From contig NZ_FOMQ01000012.1 in the NCBI RefSeq assembly GCF_900112675.1, forward strand, positions 1 to 64,000: 64,000 nt of DNA, written 5' to 3'. The DNA comes from Paracidovorax konjaci (GTDB taxonomy: Bacteria > Pseudomonadota > Gammaproteobacteria > Burkholderiales > Burkholderiaceae_C). Numbering within the stretch: the stretch's first letter is position 1; every line of letters begins with the position of its first letter. The translations under genes and the position numbers were made by a program. Positions 34,160-42,974 of the stretch are shown here, in pieces. The notes under the pieces were generated by a model that was given only the letters and a program-made list of their open reading frames with translations, made no database searches and was not told the origin of the DNA.

Positions 34160-35365
34160 TCAGCCCAGCACGGTCTGCGCGACGATGTTCCGCTGCACTT
34201 CGTTGCTGCCGCCGTAGATCGTGGTCTTGCGCAGGTTGAAGTACGTGGACGCCAGCGGCGCGTTGGCCGCCGTGCCGCCCGGGAAGCCGCCGAGCGCGCC
34301 CAGGGCCGCATCGCCCTGCCAGCCCGCCTCCATGGCCTCCTCGATGAAGGGCAGCGCGTAGGGGCCGGCCGCGAGCATCATCAGTTCGGCATAGCGCTGC
34401 TGGATCTCGCTGCCGCGGATCTTGAGCAGGCCCGCGATGTCCAGCGAGTTCTTGCCCGACTTCTCGGCCGAGAGCACGCGCAGCACCAGCATCTCCAGCG
34501 CGACGATGTCCACCTCCAGCAGCGCGATCTGGTCGCGAAAGCGCAGGTCGTCCCACACGCCCTCGGCCTTGGCGATGCGCTTCAGGCGCTCCAGCTCGCG
34601 CTTGCTGCGGTTCACGTCGGCGATGTTGGTGCGCTCGTGGGAGAGCAGGTGCTTGGCGTAGGTCCAGCCCTTGTTCTCCTCGCCGATGAGGTTCTCGGCG
34701 GGCACTTCCACGTTGTCGAAGAAGACCTCGTTGACCTCGCATTCGCCGTCCAGCAGCTTGATGGGCCGCACGGTGACGCCGGGCGACTTCATGTCCAGCA
34801 GCAGGAACGAGATGCCGGTCTGGGGCTTGCCCTCGGTGCTGGTGCGCACGAGGTTGAACATCCAGTCGCCGTACTGGCCGAGGGTGGTCCAGGTCTTCTG
34901 GCCGTTGACGATGTATTTGTCGCCCCGGCGCTCGGCGCGCGTCTTGAGGCTGGCCAGGTCCGAGCCCGAGCCCGGTTCGCTGTAGCCCTGGCTCCACCAG
35001 ACCTCGCCGCTCGCGATGCCCGGCAGGAAGCGCCGGTGCTGCTCGGGCGAGCCGAAGGCCATGATGACGGGCGCCACCATCACCGGGCCGAAGGGCACGA
35101 TGCGCGGTGCGCCGGCCAGGGCGCATTCCTCCTCGAACAGGTGCTTCTGCACGGCGGTCCAGCCCGGGCCGCCGAATTCCTGGGGCCAGCCGAAGCCCAG
35201 CCAGCCCTTCTTGCCCAGGATCTTCGCCCAGCCCTGCAGATCGTCACGGGACAGGCGCAGCGCGTTGTGCACCTTGTGCGCGGTCTCGGGGGGCAGGTGG
35301 CTGCGGACCCATGCGCGAATCTCTTCGCGGAAGGCCTGCTCTTCGGGGGTGAATGCAAGGTCCAT
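34160..35365 (-). CDS. Acyl-CoA dehydrogenase, PimC-like large subunit
   Basis: 401 residues beginning MDLAFTPEEQAFREEIRAWV. It contains the substrate and FAD signature WWSQGYSEPGSGSDLASLKT, then VNGQKTWTT, and the C-terminal IYGGSNEVQRNIVAQ. The sequence resembles the large subunit of pimeloyl-CoA dehydrogenase; the 134-base downstream gap leads to the PimD-like gene. The pair probably works on dicarboxylyl-CoA esters in beta-oxidation. A GC-rich hairpin (CCCCCTCGCGGAGGGGG near 34097) lies in the gap between the two genes. Confidence 0.9.
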   Translation of the reverse strand: MDLAFTPEEQAFREEIRAWVRSHLPPETAHKVHNALRLSRDDLQGWAKILGKKGWLGFGWPQEFGGPGWTAVQKHLFEEECALAGAPRIVPFGPVMVAPVIMAFGSPEQHRRFLPGIASGEVWWSQGYSEPGSGSDLASLKTRAERRGDKYIVNGQKTWTTLGQYGDWMFNLVRTSTEGKPQTGISFLLLDMKSPGVTVRPIKLLDGECEVNEVFFDNVEVPAENLIGEENKGWTYAKHLLSHERTNIADVNRSKRELERLKRIAKAEGVWDDLRFRDQIALLEVDIVALEMLVLRVLSAEKSGKNSLDIAGLLKIRGSEIQQRYAELMMLAAGPYALPFIEEAMEAGWQGDAALGALGGFPGGTAANAPLASTYFNLRKTTIYGGSNEVQRNIVAQTVLG

Positions 35366-35449
35366 GCGGTGTCTCCGTAATAGGGGCGTGCGGGGCGGCC
35401 GGCCGGTGGCGCGCCATGCGGTCCGCCGGTTGTAGCACGGTCGTGCTTT

Positions 35450-36151
35450 TTATTCCTGTCCGGGGAGCGACACCCCGAGCTGCGCGCACAGCGAGGCCAG
35501 CGACTGGCGCAGCGCGGCCACTTCGGACTCCAGCGCGGCCACGCGTTCGGCCAGGGCCGGGTCGGCCGAGCGCGCCGCGGCGGGCGAGGGCGCCGCGGCC
35601 TGGGCCGCCTGCGCGGCCAGCTCGTCGGCCGAGAGCGGGCCGCAGAGCAGGTGCGTCCAGCGGGATTCGCGGGCGCCCGGGGCGCGCGGCAGCAACGCGA
35701 CGAGCGGGCCCCCTTTCTCGTCGCTGCGCGATTGCAGCTCGTCCAGGAAGGCCTCGACCGAGGAGATGTCGGCGAAGCGGTGCCAGCGCTCGGCGTTGAT
35801 GCGCAGCTCGCCGGCCGTCTGCGGGCCGCGCAGCATGAGCAGGCCCAGCAGGGCGGCGGATTGGTCGGGCACGCCGGCCGCGCGCGGGAAGTTGTGCTCC
35901 CAGCGCGTGGCGCGCTGGCCGCCGATCTCCACCACCATGGCGCGGTGGCGCAGGCTGTCCAGCGCTTCCTGGGCCTGTGCGTCCACGAGGGCCATCACCG
36001 GGTCGCGGCTCGACTTCTGGTTGCAGCCCGTGACCACGGCATTGAGCGTGAGCGGGTAGCTGTCGGGCACGGTGCGGGCCTTTTCCATCAGGGTGCCGAG
36101 CACGCGGGCTTCGGCGGGGGAGAGGGGGGTCAGTCGGGGATCGAAGGGCAT
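35450..36151 (-). CDS. yceH: YceH-family (DUF480) protein
   Basis: 233 residues. Two winged-helix-like units typical of DUF480: [20 protein letters not shown] with [19 protein letters not shown], then [19 protein letters not shown]-terminal coiled coil ([19 protein letters not shown]) follows. The function is unknown; the folds suggest DNA or protein binding. It is divergent from purN with a 61-bp gap. Confidence 0.9.
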   Translation of the reverse strand: MPFDPRLTPLSPAEARVLGTLMEKARTVPDSYPLTLNAVVTGCNQKSSRDPVMALVDAQAQEALDSLRHRAMVVEIGGQRATRWEHNFPRAAGVPDQSAALLGLLMLRGPQTAGELRINAERWHRFADISSVEAFLDELQSRSDEKGGPLVALLPRAPGARESRWTHLLCGPLSADELAAQAAQAAAPSPAAARSADPALAERVAALESEVAALRQSLASLCAQLGVSLPGQE

Positions 36152-36212
36152 GGCGGGCTCGGGGGGCTGTCGGGCGGGAGGGCGGGGAGGACGCGGCGAT
36201 AATCCGCGCCCC

Positions 36213-36797
36213 ATGAAGAACATCGTGATTTTGATCTCGGGCGGCGGCTCCAACATGGCGGCCATCGTCCGGGCGGCCCGTGCGCAGGACTGGGCCGGCC
36301 GCCACGGCGCGCAGGTGGCGGCCGTGCTGAGCAACAGGGCCGACGCGGCGGGCCTGGCCTGGGCGCGGCAGCAGGGCATCGCCACCGGCGCGCTCGACCA
36401 CAAGGCCTACCCCTCGCGCGAGGCGTTCGACGAGGCGCTGGCGCAGCAGATCGACACGCACGCCCCCGCCCTGGTGGTGCTGGCGGGCTTCATGCGCATC
36501 CTCACGCCCGGCTTCGTGGCGCACTACGCGGGGCGCTTGGTGAACATCCACCCTTCGCTGCTGCCGGCCTTCCCCGGGCTGCACACCCACCAGCGCGCCA
36601 TCGATGCGGGCTGCAAGGTGGCGGGCGCCACGGTGCACCTCGTCACCCCCGAACTGGACTCGGGCCCGATCCTCGCCCAGGGCGTGGTGCCCGTGCTGCC
36701 GGGCGACACGGCGGCGGACCTCTCCGCGCGCGTGCTGGCACAGGAGCACGCCATCTACCCTGCGGCGGTGCAGCAGTGGTTGCTATCGAATAAATAG
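36213..36797 (+). CDS. purN: Phosphoribosylglycinamide formyltransferase 1
   Basis: 194 residues. GART transformylase of de novo purine synthesis, transferring formyl from 10-formyl-THF to GAR. It has the phosphate-binding [11 protein letters not shown], the active-site [19 protein letters not shown] and the catalytic Asp in [13 protein letters not shown]. The last four sense codons and the stop (LSNK, then TAG) lie within the stem of a dispersed repeat that starts at 36781, so the repeat supplies the C terminus. Confidence 0.96.
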   Translation: MKNIVILISGGGSNMAAIVRAARAQDWAGRHGAQVAAVLSNRADAAGLAWARQQGIATGALDHKAYPSREAFDEALAQQIDTHAPALVVLAGFMRILTPGFVAHYAGRLVNIHPSLLPAFPGLHTHQRAIDAGCKVAGATVHLVTPELDSGPILAQGVVPVLPGDTAADLSARVLAQEHAIYPAAVQQWLLSNK

Positions 36798-36830
36798 CAA
36801 ACTATCGAATGGATCCGGCGGCATGGAGGG
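36781..36830 (+). repeat. Dispersed stem-loop repeat at the purN 3' end
   Basis: GCTATCGAATAAATAGC at 36782-36798 (perfect arms), then the tail ATCGAATGGATCCGGCGGCA (36804-36823) and TGGAGG. It overlaps the end of purN and occupies the space before the convergent membrane-protein gene. This is one of the best-preserved copies. Confidence 0.85.
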
Positions 36831-36860
36831 GGTTTGGCTCTGAATGCGCGGGCAGCGGAT

Positions 36861-37418
36861 TCACAGGGTGGAGACCACCTGCGCGGCCCCGCTGCCTTCC
36901 AGCAGGTCCTGCGACACCAGGGCCTGGTGCGAATCGGTCGGGTGCACCACCACGGCCCAGTGCCCGGCCCGCAGCGCCGAGCGCACGTGCGAGATCAGCC
37001 GGATGTGGTCCGGCCGCAGCGACACCAGCCCGCCGAACAGCAGCCCGAAGGTGGTCGCGAAGCCCACGATGGCGATGAACGCCAGCAGCGGGCTGCTGGC
37101 CACCATCGGCTGGCCGCCGCGCAGCAGCCAGGCATGGAACAGCACCCCCGCGACCGCGCCGGCCAGCCCGGTCACCACGTGCGAGCGGACGATGGTGCGC
37201 CAGATGCCCGCCTGCTCGGGCTCCAGCTGGCGGCCGAACAGGTCGCGCCGCGAGGCGCGCGCGTCCTGCGGGCCGAGCAGCCGCACCTGCGTGCGCTGCA
37301 TGCCGGGCAGCCGCAGCGCGCGGCCGACCATGGCCTCGGCCTGGTCCCGCTCCGTGTAGATGCCGGCCACCTTGGTGAGCGATCTCTCGCCGAACATTCC
37401 CTGCATCAGATGGTCCAC
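36861..37418 (-). CDS. Membrane protein with YflT-like N-terminal region
   Basis: 185 residues from a GTG start at 37418, set by AAGGAG six bases upstream. The N-terminal ~60 residues (KVAGIYTERDQAEAMVGRAL) resemble the general stress protein YflT-like domain. Two membrane segments follow (VTGLAGAVAGVLFHAW and LLAFIAIVGFATTFGLLFGG), then a soluble tail ending HWAVVVHPTDSHQAL. Likely an inner-membrane stress-related protein; function unknown. Confidence 0.75.
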   Translation of the reverse strand: MDHLMQGMFGERSLTKVAGIYTERDQAEAMVGRALRLPGMQRTQVRLLGPQDARASRRDLFGRQLEPEQAGIWRTIVRSHVVTGLAGAVAGVLFHAWLLRGGQPMVASSPLLAFIAIVGFATTFGLLFGGLVSLRPDHIRLISHVRSALRAGHWAVVVHPTDSHQALVSQDLLEGSGAAQVVSTL

Positions 37419-37759
37419 GTCAAGCTCCTTGTGTCGGGTTCGGCCCCGGAGGGGGCGAAGGCGCAGGCGCCGGGCGGTGCGGCGGCCGGGGAAACGGCGG
37501 CCGCTGCGCCGGCGCTGCGGATGTCCACAAGGTAGGTCCGGGGCCGTTCGCGGGCTGTAGGACGCATGCCGCGGGGCGCCGAAGCACGCGCCCTGCATGC
37601 GGGCAGGAAACCGCAGGCGCGGAGCGCCGGAATCGAGGCAGGGGACCCGAAGGCGCCGGCCTCCGCAGCTCGTCCACTGACGGGCTTCGCAGCACTGCGG
37701 AGGTCTGGCAACCGGTGCGCCCCGCCCGGCCAGCGCGACCGGGCGAGGCAGCCCGCGCG
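37419..37759. other. Intergenic region, 341 bp
   Basis: This gap lies between the EF-hand gene (ending at 37760) and the membrane-protein gene, both on the minus strand. It should contain the latter's promoter. I see no convincing ORF, repeat or clear terminator; the open frames across it are unsupported. Confidence 0.4.
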
Positions 37760-38896
37760 TCAGGCGAGGGCGCTGACGGCGCCGCTATGGCTGCTGCGGG
37801 TGTCCGCCCAGCCGCTGGCGGCGGACTCGTACTGCCGGCGCGCGAAGCCGGCGAGCTGCGCGAGATCGAGCCGCCCGCTGCCCTGCCGGCCGGTTCCGCC
37901 CTCGGTGCCGGACGAGGAAGACGACGAGGACGCAGACGCTGCCGACGCGCCGCTGGCCGAGGTCGCCGCGGCGTACTGGCTCGTCAGTTGCGCGATGAAG
38001 CTCTGCGCCTCGCTGTCGCTCACCTTCTTGTCGCCATCGGAGTCGATGGCATTGAAGAGGGCGGTGACGGCGTCGGTTTCGCTGCTGCCGCTGGTGCCGC
38101 CGCTGGCTGCGGCGATGGCCCCGGCCGCGCGCTCGGCGGCCGACACCGTGCCGTCCTCGTTGGTGTCCAGCGGGTCGTAGCTGGTGCTGTTGCCGGAAGA
38201 CGCCGAGGCGTTCGCACCCTGCGCGCCACCCGCGCCGCCGGGCCCACCGGGGCCACCCGGCGGTGGCGGCGGCATCCCGCCCGCCATGCGCATGCCGCCG
38301 GCCCCGCCGGCCGACTCGCCCTGCGCGCCGTCCGAAGGCCGGCCCGCATCGAACTCGGCCTGCGAGAGCTTGCCGTCGCCGTCGCTGTCGAGCTGGCCGA
38401 ACAGCTCGTCGCTGCTCGTGCCCGTGGCGCTGGCCGCGCCGCCGGACATCTTCTCCAGCAGCGACTGCAGCTCGGTCTGGCTCACGCTGCCGTCGCCGTC
38501 CTCGTCCACCTTGCCGAACAGGTCGTCGCCCGCCTGGCCGGTGGCCCCGCTCGCGGAGCCCGTGCCCCGGGCCTGTGCGAAGTCCATGGTCGAGCGCTGC
38601 GGCATGAGCGATTCGAGCGTCTTGCCCAGCTCCTGCGCGTTCAGGTTGCCGTCGCCATCGCTGTCGTACTGCGTCACGAGGTCGGTGGCGCTCTGGGCGG
38701 TGCCGTCGGCCCCGCCCTTCTTCGCCACCTTGTCGAGCAGGCCCTGCAATTCGGTGCCGCTCACGCCGCCGCTGCCGTCGCTGTCGAGCTTGGACAGCAG
38801 TTCCTCCGGGGAGGGGCCGCGGCGCTGGGGCTGCGTGCGCTGCATGGCCGCCGCGGAGGACCATGCGCTGCTGCCGACACTACTGATGGTCGTCAT
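37760..38896 (-). CDS. EF-hand calcium-binding protein with six loops
   Basis: 378 residues. Six canonical or near-canonical EF-hand loops: DSDGSGGVSGTE, DSDGDGNLNAQE, DEDGDGSVSQTE, DSDGDGKLSQAE, DTNEDGTVSAAE and DSDGDKKVSDSE. Between loops four and five is a Met/Pro/Gly-rich stretch; the C terminus is Ser-rich. No Sec signal peptide is seen, and the N terminus (MTTISSVGSSAWSS) is Ser-rich. Xanthomonads have a similar EF-hand effector class (XopAW), but I find no PIP box here. The gene is divergent from a two-component system with a 286-bp gap, suggesting joint control. Ca2+ binding is strongly expected. Confidence 0.82.
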   Translation of the reverse strand: MTTISSVGSSAWSSAAAMQRTQPQRRGPSPEELLSKLDSDGSGGVSGTELQGLLDKVAKKGGADGTAQSATDLVTQYDSDGDGNLNAQELGKTLESLMPQRSTMDFAQARGTGSASGATGQAGDDLFGKVDEDGDGSVSQTELQSLLEKMSGGAASATGTSSDELFGQLDSDGDGKLSQAEFDAGRPSDGAQGESAGGAGGMRMAGGMPPPPPGGPGGPGGAGGAQGANASASSGNSTSYDPLDTNEDGTVSAAERAAGAIAAASGGTSGSSETDAVTALFNAIDSDGDKKVSDSEAQSFIAQLTSQYAAATSASGASAASASSSSSSSGTEGGTGRQGSGRLDLAQLAGFARRQYESAASGWADTRSSHSGAVSALA

Positions 38897-39017
38897 CGTC
38901 GTTCCTTTCGATTCCTGTTGGGTTGGCGGCCCCGGCAACCCCGCGCCGGGCCCCTGCGGGCGCGGTGGCCGGGTGCTGCGGCCTGCGGTGCATTCTTGGG
39001 GGCGCGGGTAACGGCGT

Positions 39018-39047
39018 TTTGTCCCGTTTGTACCGGCGCTGGTACAA
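39018..39047. promoter_or_regulatory. Candidate operator between EF-hand gene and two-component system
   Basis: TTTGTCCCG and TTTGTACCG stand in tandem (39018-39035, eight of nine bases equal). The second overlaps a perfect inverted repeat TTGTACC-N6-GGTACAA (39028-39047). Tandem half-sites suit an OmpR-type regulator. Binding by the adjacent response regulator is inference. Confidence 0.5.
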
Positions 39048-39182
39048 GCGGCCGGTCCAAGGGCGGAACAGCCGGGCGAAAACCGCCCTGTTCGGCCGGA
39101 CCAGGGGGGCGGGCGCTGCCTACACTCCGGCAGCGGCCCCTCGGCCATCCCTTCCGCTCCAGCCCGCACCTGCGTCCGCGCC

Positions 39183-39917
39183 ATGCAAAACATCCTCGTG
39201 GTCGACGACGACGACGACATCACCGACCTGCTGACCCAGTACCTGGGCCGTTTCGGCTACGCTGCCCACGCCGCGCGCGACGGTGCCGCGATGCGCGCCC
39301 GCATGGCGGAGCGCTCCATGGACCTCGTGGTGCTGGACCTCATGCTGCCCGGCACCGACGGCATGGCCCTGGCGCGCGAGCTGCGCACCCGCTCCGCCGT
39401 GCCCATCATCATGCTCACCGCCCGCGCCGACGCCTACGACCGCGTGCTGGGCCTGGAACTGGGCGCCGACGACTACATGACCAAGCCCTTCGAGCCGCGC
39501 GAGCTGGTGGCGCGCATCCACAGCGTGCTGCGCCGTGCCGCCGCGCCGGTGCGCACCGCGCCGCCCGTGCCCGGCGGCGCGGCCGACGTGGTGCGGTTCG
39601 ACGGCTGGTCGCTGCACAGCGTGGAGCGCCACCTCGTCACGCCGGACGGCGTGACCGTGCCGCTCTCCAACGCCGAATACCGCCTGCTGTGCACCTTCCT
39701 GCGCATGCCGCGCCGCGTGTGCAGCCGCGACCAGCTCATGGAGCACGCGCGCGGCCGGTCGATGGAATCCTTCGAGCGCAGCATCGACCTGCTGGTCTCG
39801 CGCCTGCGCCACAAGCTCTCCGACGATCCGCGCGCGCCGTCGCTCATCAAGACCGTGCGCGGCTCGGGCTACCTCTTCAACATCCAGACCGTGCAGGGCC
39901 TCGGGGCCCGCGCCTAG
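39183..39917 (+). CDS. OmpR-family response regulator
   Basis: 244 residues. Receiver domain with acidic pocket VVDDDDDI, phospho-acceptor Asp52 (VVLDLMLPG) and the conserved KPF lysine (YMTKPFEPREL). The C-terminal winged helix (ECR-like NAEYRLLCTFLRMPRRVCSR...VSRLRHKL...VRGSGYLF) binds DNA. It is 3 bases upstream of its kinase gene and divergent from the EF-hand gene. Confidence 0.93.
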   Translation: MQNILVVDDDDDITDLLTQYLGRFGYAAHAARDGAAMRARMAERSMDLVVLDLMLPGTDGMALARELRTRSAVPIIMLTARADAYDRVLGLELGADDYMTKPFEPRELVARIHSVLRRAAAPVRTAPPVPGGAADVVRFDGWSLHSVERHLVTPDGVTVPLSNAEYRLLCTFLRMPRRVCSRDQLMEHARGRSMESFERSIDLLVSRLRHKLSDDPRAPSLIKTVRGSGYLFNIQTVQGLGARA

Positions 39918-39920
39918 GGC

Positions 39921-41135
39921 ATGCGCGCCGTGCCCGTACCGCTGCCGCCGGAGGGCGGCCCCGAGGGCGCGGCCCCTGCGCCGCCCGCGGGCCCGCGCTG
40001 GCGCGCCATCCTCGCGCGCTGCCTGCCCGACTCCCTCTTCGGCCGCCTTGCGCTGCTGCTGTTCGTGGCGGTGCTGTCGAGCCACGTGCTGGCGCTCACG
40101 CTGATGTTCGAGCTGCGCCCGGGCCCGCCGCCCGGCCCGGGGCCGGCCATGGCAGCGGGCCCCGGCGCGGGCATGGGCATGGGCCCTCCGGCATTCCAGG
40201 GGCCTGAGAGCGCGGCCATCTGGAACCCGCCGCCGCCACGCCCGCCGCACGGGGGCGGCTGGTGGCACCCGGGCCTGCTGCTGGACATCGGCGTGCGCCT
40301 GGCCGCGCTGATGCTGGCCGCCTGGTGGGGCGCGCGCTGGCTGGCCCAGCCGCTGGGCCGCCTGGCCACCGCCGCGCGCCAGCTCGGCGCGGACATCCAG
40401 CGCCCGCCGCTGCCCGAGGACGGCACGGCGGAATGCCGCGAAGCCAGCCGCGTCTTCAACCAGATGCAGGCGCGCATCCGGCGCCAGCTCTCCGAGCGCG
40501 ACCGCTTCGTGGCGGCCGTCTCCCACGATCTGCGCACGCCGCTCACGCGCCTGCGGCTGCGCGCGGAATGCCTGGAGGCCGAGGCCGACCGCACCGCCTT
40601 CGCGCGCGACATCGCCGAGATGGACGCCATGATCACCGCCACGCTGGACCACCTGCGCGGCGTGGCCGGGGCCGAGCCGCTCGCGCCGCTGGACCTGCGC
40701 GCCCTGATCGACAGCCTGGTGGACGACGAGCAGGCCTGCGGCCACGACGTGGCGAGCACCGGCGACTGCCGCCCGTTGCCGGCCCGAGCCGGCGCGCTGC
40801 GCCGCTGCCTGGACAACCTCGTGGGCAACGCCGTGCGCTACGGCGGCGGCGCGGAGATCACGCTGGAGGACGGGCCCGACGCGGTGCGCATCCACGTGCG
40901 CGACCACGGGCCCGGCCTGCCCGCGGCGGAACTCGGCCGCGTGGTCGAACCCTTCTACCGCGTGGAGGCATCGCGCAACCGCCATTCCGGCGGCGTGGGG
41001 CTGGGCCTGTCCATCGCGAACGACATCGCCCAGCGGCACGGCGGAACCCTGGCGCTGGACAACGCGCCCGGCGGCGGCCTGCGGGCCACGCTGGTGCTGC
41101 CGCGCACGCCGGACGAAGGCGCCCGGGGCGCATGA
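39921..41135 (+). CDS. Sensor histidine kinase
   Basis: 404 residues. Two membrane segments (~41-63 and ~119-137) flank a short periplasmic loop that is rich in Pro, Gly, Met and His (including GAGMGMGPP and RPPHGGGWWHPG), with the look of a metal- or cation-sensing segment. A HAMP-like region, then the H-box AAVSHDLRTPLTRL (His202), N-box NLVGNAVRYGG, G1 DHGPGLP and G2 GGVGLGLSIA. Partner of the response regulator 3 bases upstream. The ligand is unknown; calcium is a reasonable guess from the divergent EF-hand gene. Confidence 0.92.
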   Translation: MRAVPVPLPPEGGPEGAAPAPPAGPRWRAILARCLPDSLFGRLALLLFVAVLSSHVLALTLMFELRPGPPPGPGPAMAAGPGAGMGMGPPAFQGPESAAIWNPPPPRPPHGGGWWHPGLLLDIGVRLAALMLAAWWGARWLAQPLGRLATAARQLGADIQRPPLPEDGTAECREASRVFNQMQARIRRQLSERDRFVAAVSHDLRTPLTRLRLRAECLEAEADRTAFARDIAEMDAMITATLDHLRGVAGAEPLAPLDLRALIDSLVDDEQACGHDVASTGDCRPLPARAGALRRCLDNLVGNAVRYGGGAEITLEDGPDAVRIHVRDHGPGLPAAELGRVVEPFYRVEASRNRHSGGVGLGLSIANDIAQRHGGTLALDNAPGGGLRATLVLPRTPDEGARGA

Positions 41136-41169
41136 GCGGCGGCCCCCGGCGTTGGGTGTAGTGCCTTGT

Positions 41170-41216
41170 TTGCTATCTAATTGATAGCTGAAAATCGAAT
41201 GGATATCACGGCATGG
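41170..41216 (+). repeat. Dispersed stem-loop repeat after the kinase gene
   Basis: GCTATCTAATTGATAGC at 41172-41188 (perfect arms), then ATCGAATGGATATCACGGCA and TGG. It fills the 94-bp convergent gap between the kinase and DUF1653 genes, where it may act as a bidirectional terminator-like structure. Confidence 0.85.
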
Positions 41217-41229
41217 GCCGCTTTTCTTC

Positions 41230-41493
41230 TCAAGCCCTGTCGGTGCCGATGAATTCGAAGCGCGGGCGCTCTCGCCCGTCGATCGCCACCGTTTCGGCGA
41301 ACATGGCCGCGGGGCGCACCCACAGCCCGTGCTCGCCGTAGAGCGCCCGGTACACGGTCATCGGCTCCAGCGTTTCGCTGTGCCGCGCGGTGCCGACCAC
41401 CTCGTAGAGCATGCCTTTGTAGTGCCGGTACAGGCCCGCCGGCGTTTCGGGCACGGGCGGCAGATCGCCATCGGGGTGCTGGGGAGAGTGCAT
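41230..41493 (-). CDS. DUF1653 family protein
   Basis: 87 residues. The core AGLYRHYKGMLYEVVGTARH, then MTVYRALYGEHGLWVRPAAMF and RFEFIGTDRA, is the DUF1653 signature, a small SH3-like domain of unknown function widespread in proteobacteria. Divergent from the RNA methyltransferase with a 53-bp gap. Confidence 0.88.
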   Translation of the reverse strand: MHSPQHPDGDLPPVPETPAGLYRHYKGMLYEVVGTARHSETLEPMTVYRALYGEHGLWVRPAAMFAETVAIDGRERPRFEFIGTDRA

Positions 41494-41546
41494 GCGCGCA
41501 TTGTGCGGGCGGGCCGGTGCGGCGGCGGGGATGGGACAATCCGCCC

Positions 41547-42821
41547 ATGCACCCGAAAGCCCTTCTGGACGCCTGCGCCGAACTCGTCAGGCTCACACTC
41601 AACTTCGAACATCCCGCCGATGGCGTGGTCTCGCGCTTTTTCCGCGACCACCGCTCCTTCGGCCCGCGCGAGCGGGCCACGCTGGCCGAGACGGCCTACA
41701 CCGTGCTGCGCAAGAAGCTGCTCTTCGAGCAGCTCGCACGCTCGGGCTCCGGCCCCCGGGAGCGGCGTCTCGCCATCCTCGGCTTCCACGGCCCGCGCGA
41801 TTTCCTCAAGAGCGCACTCAACGACACCGAGAAGAGCTGGCTCGACCAGTGCGATTCGGTCGCCCCGGCCGACCTCCTGGAGCCGCACCGCCACAACCTG
41901 CCCGAATGGCTCGTGCAGCCGCTCAAGCAGCAGGTGGGGCAGGGCTTCTGGGCCCTGGCCGACAGCCTGTCGCAGGCCGCGCCGCTCGACCTGCGCGTGA
42001 ACGACCTGAACGCCAAGCGCGCCGACGTGCAGAAGGAACTGGCCAAGGCCGGCATCCCTGCGGTTCCCACGCCGTACTCGCCCTGGGGCCTGCGCGTGGA
42101 AGGGAAGCCGGCGCTCACCAAGCTGGACGCCTTCGTGCGCGGCGCCATCGAGGTGCAGGACGAAGGCTCCCAGCTCCTCGCGCTGCTGCTGCAGGCCCGG
42201 CGCGGCGAGATGGTGGTGGATTTCTGCGCGGGCGCGGGCGGCAAGACGCTGGCCATCGGGGCCGCCATGCGCAGCACCGGGCGGCTCTACGCGTTCGACG
42301 TGTCGGCCCACCGCCTCGATGCGCTCAAGCCGCGCCTGGCGCGCAGCGGCCTCTCCAACGTGCACCCCGCCGCCATCGCGCACGAGCGCGACGAGCGCAT
42401 CAAGCGCCTGGCCGGCAAGATCGACCGCGTGCTGGTCGATGCGCCGTGCTCGGGCCTGGGCACCCTGCGCCGCAACCCCGACCTGAAATGGCGCCAGTCG
42501 CCCCAGGGCGTGCAAGAGCTGGTCGCCAAGCAGACCGCCATCCTGGAGAGCGCGGCGCGCCTGCTCAAGCCGGGCGGCCGGCTGGTGTATGCCACCTGCA
42601 GCATCCTGCCCGAGGAAAACGAGGGCATCGCCGAGGCCTTCAGCGCCGCACACCCGGACTTCATCGCCGAGGACGTGGGCGGCCTGCTGGCCCAGCTCAA
42701 GGTGGAGAACCCCCAGCATCTGTGCAGCGGCGGCGCCAGCGGCACTGGCTATCTGCGCCTCTGGCCCCATCTGCACCGTACGGACGGCTTCTTCGCGGCC
42801 GTCTGGACCCGCAAGGACTGA
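41547..42821 (+). CDS. RsmB/NOL1-NOP2-Sun-type RNA (cytosine-5) methyltransferase
   Basis: 424 residues. The C-terminal catalytic domain has SAM motif I VVDFCAGAGGKTLAIG, the DAPCSGLGTLRRNPDLKW motif with Cys301, and the YATCSILPEENE motif with Cys351. In the family the TC cysteine attacks the cytosine and the PC cysteine helps release product. The N-terminal ~150 residues are helical and NusB-like in part. It methylates rRNA or tRNA; the usual name is rsmB-like, but it may not be the orthologue of E. coli rsmB. Confidence 0.88.
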   Translation: MHPKALLDACAELVRLTLNFEHPADGVVSRFFRDHRSFGPRERATLAETAYTVLRKKLLFEQLARSGSGPRERRLAILGFHGPRDFLKSALNDTEKSWLDQCDSVAPADLLEPHRHNLPEWLVQPLKQQVGQGFWALADSLSQAAPLDLRVNDLNAKRADVQKELAKAGIPAVPTPYSPWGLRVEGKPALTKLDAFVRGAIEVQDEGSQLLALLLQARRGEMVVDFCAGAGGKTLAIGAAMRSTGRLYAFDVSAHRLDALKPRLARSGLSNVHPAAIAHERDERIKRLAGKIDRVLVDAPCSGLGTLRRNPDLKWRQSPQGVQELVAKQTAILESAARLLKPGGRLVYATCSILPEENEGIAEAFSAAHPDFIAEDVGGLLAQLKVENPQHLCSGGASGTGYLRLWPHLHRTDGFFAAVWTRKD

Positions 42822-42974
42822 TTCCGCAGGCCCGCCGCGCCGCGCACCGCCAAGACACCGCGCGGGGCGCGGTTATGGGGCCCTTCCGGCGCGTTGCGCC
42901 TCCTAGAATCCGTGGAGCGGCCCGGGGTGCGGGCGGCCCCTCGTTTCCCTCCGCTTTCTGCCAAAGGCTTCCCC

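Noticed and set aside
37760..39182. Calling the EF-hand gene a type III effector
   Set aside because: No TTCGB-N15-TTCGB box was found in the 286-bp upstream region in either orientation; kept only as a possibility.
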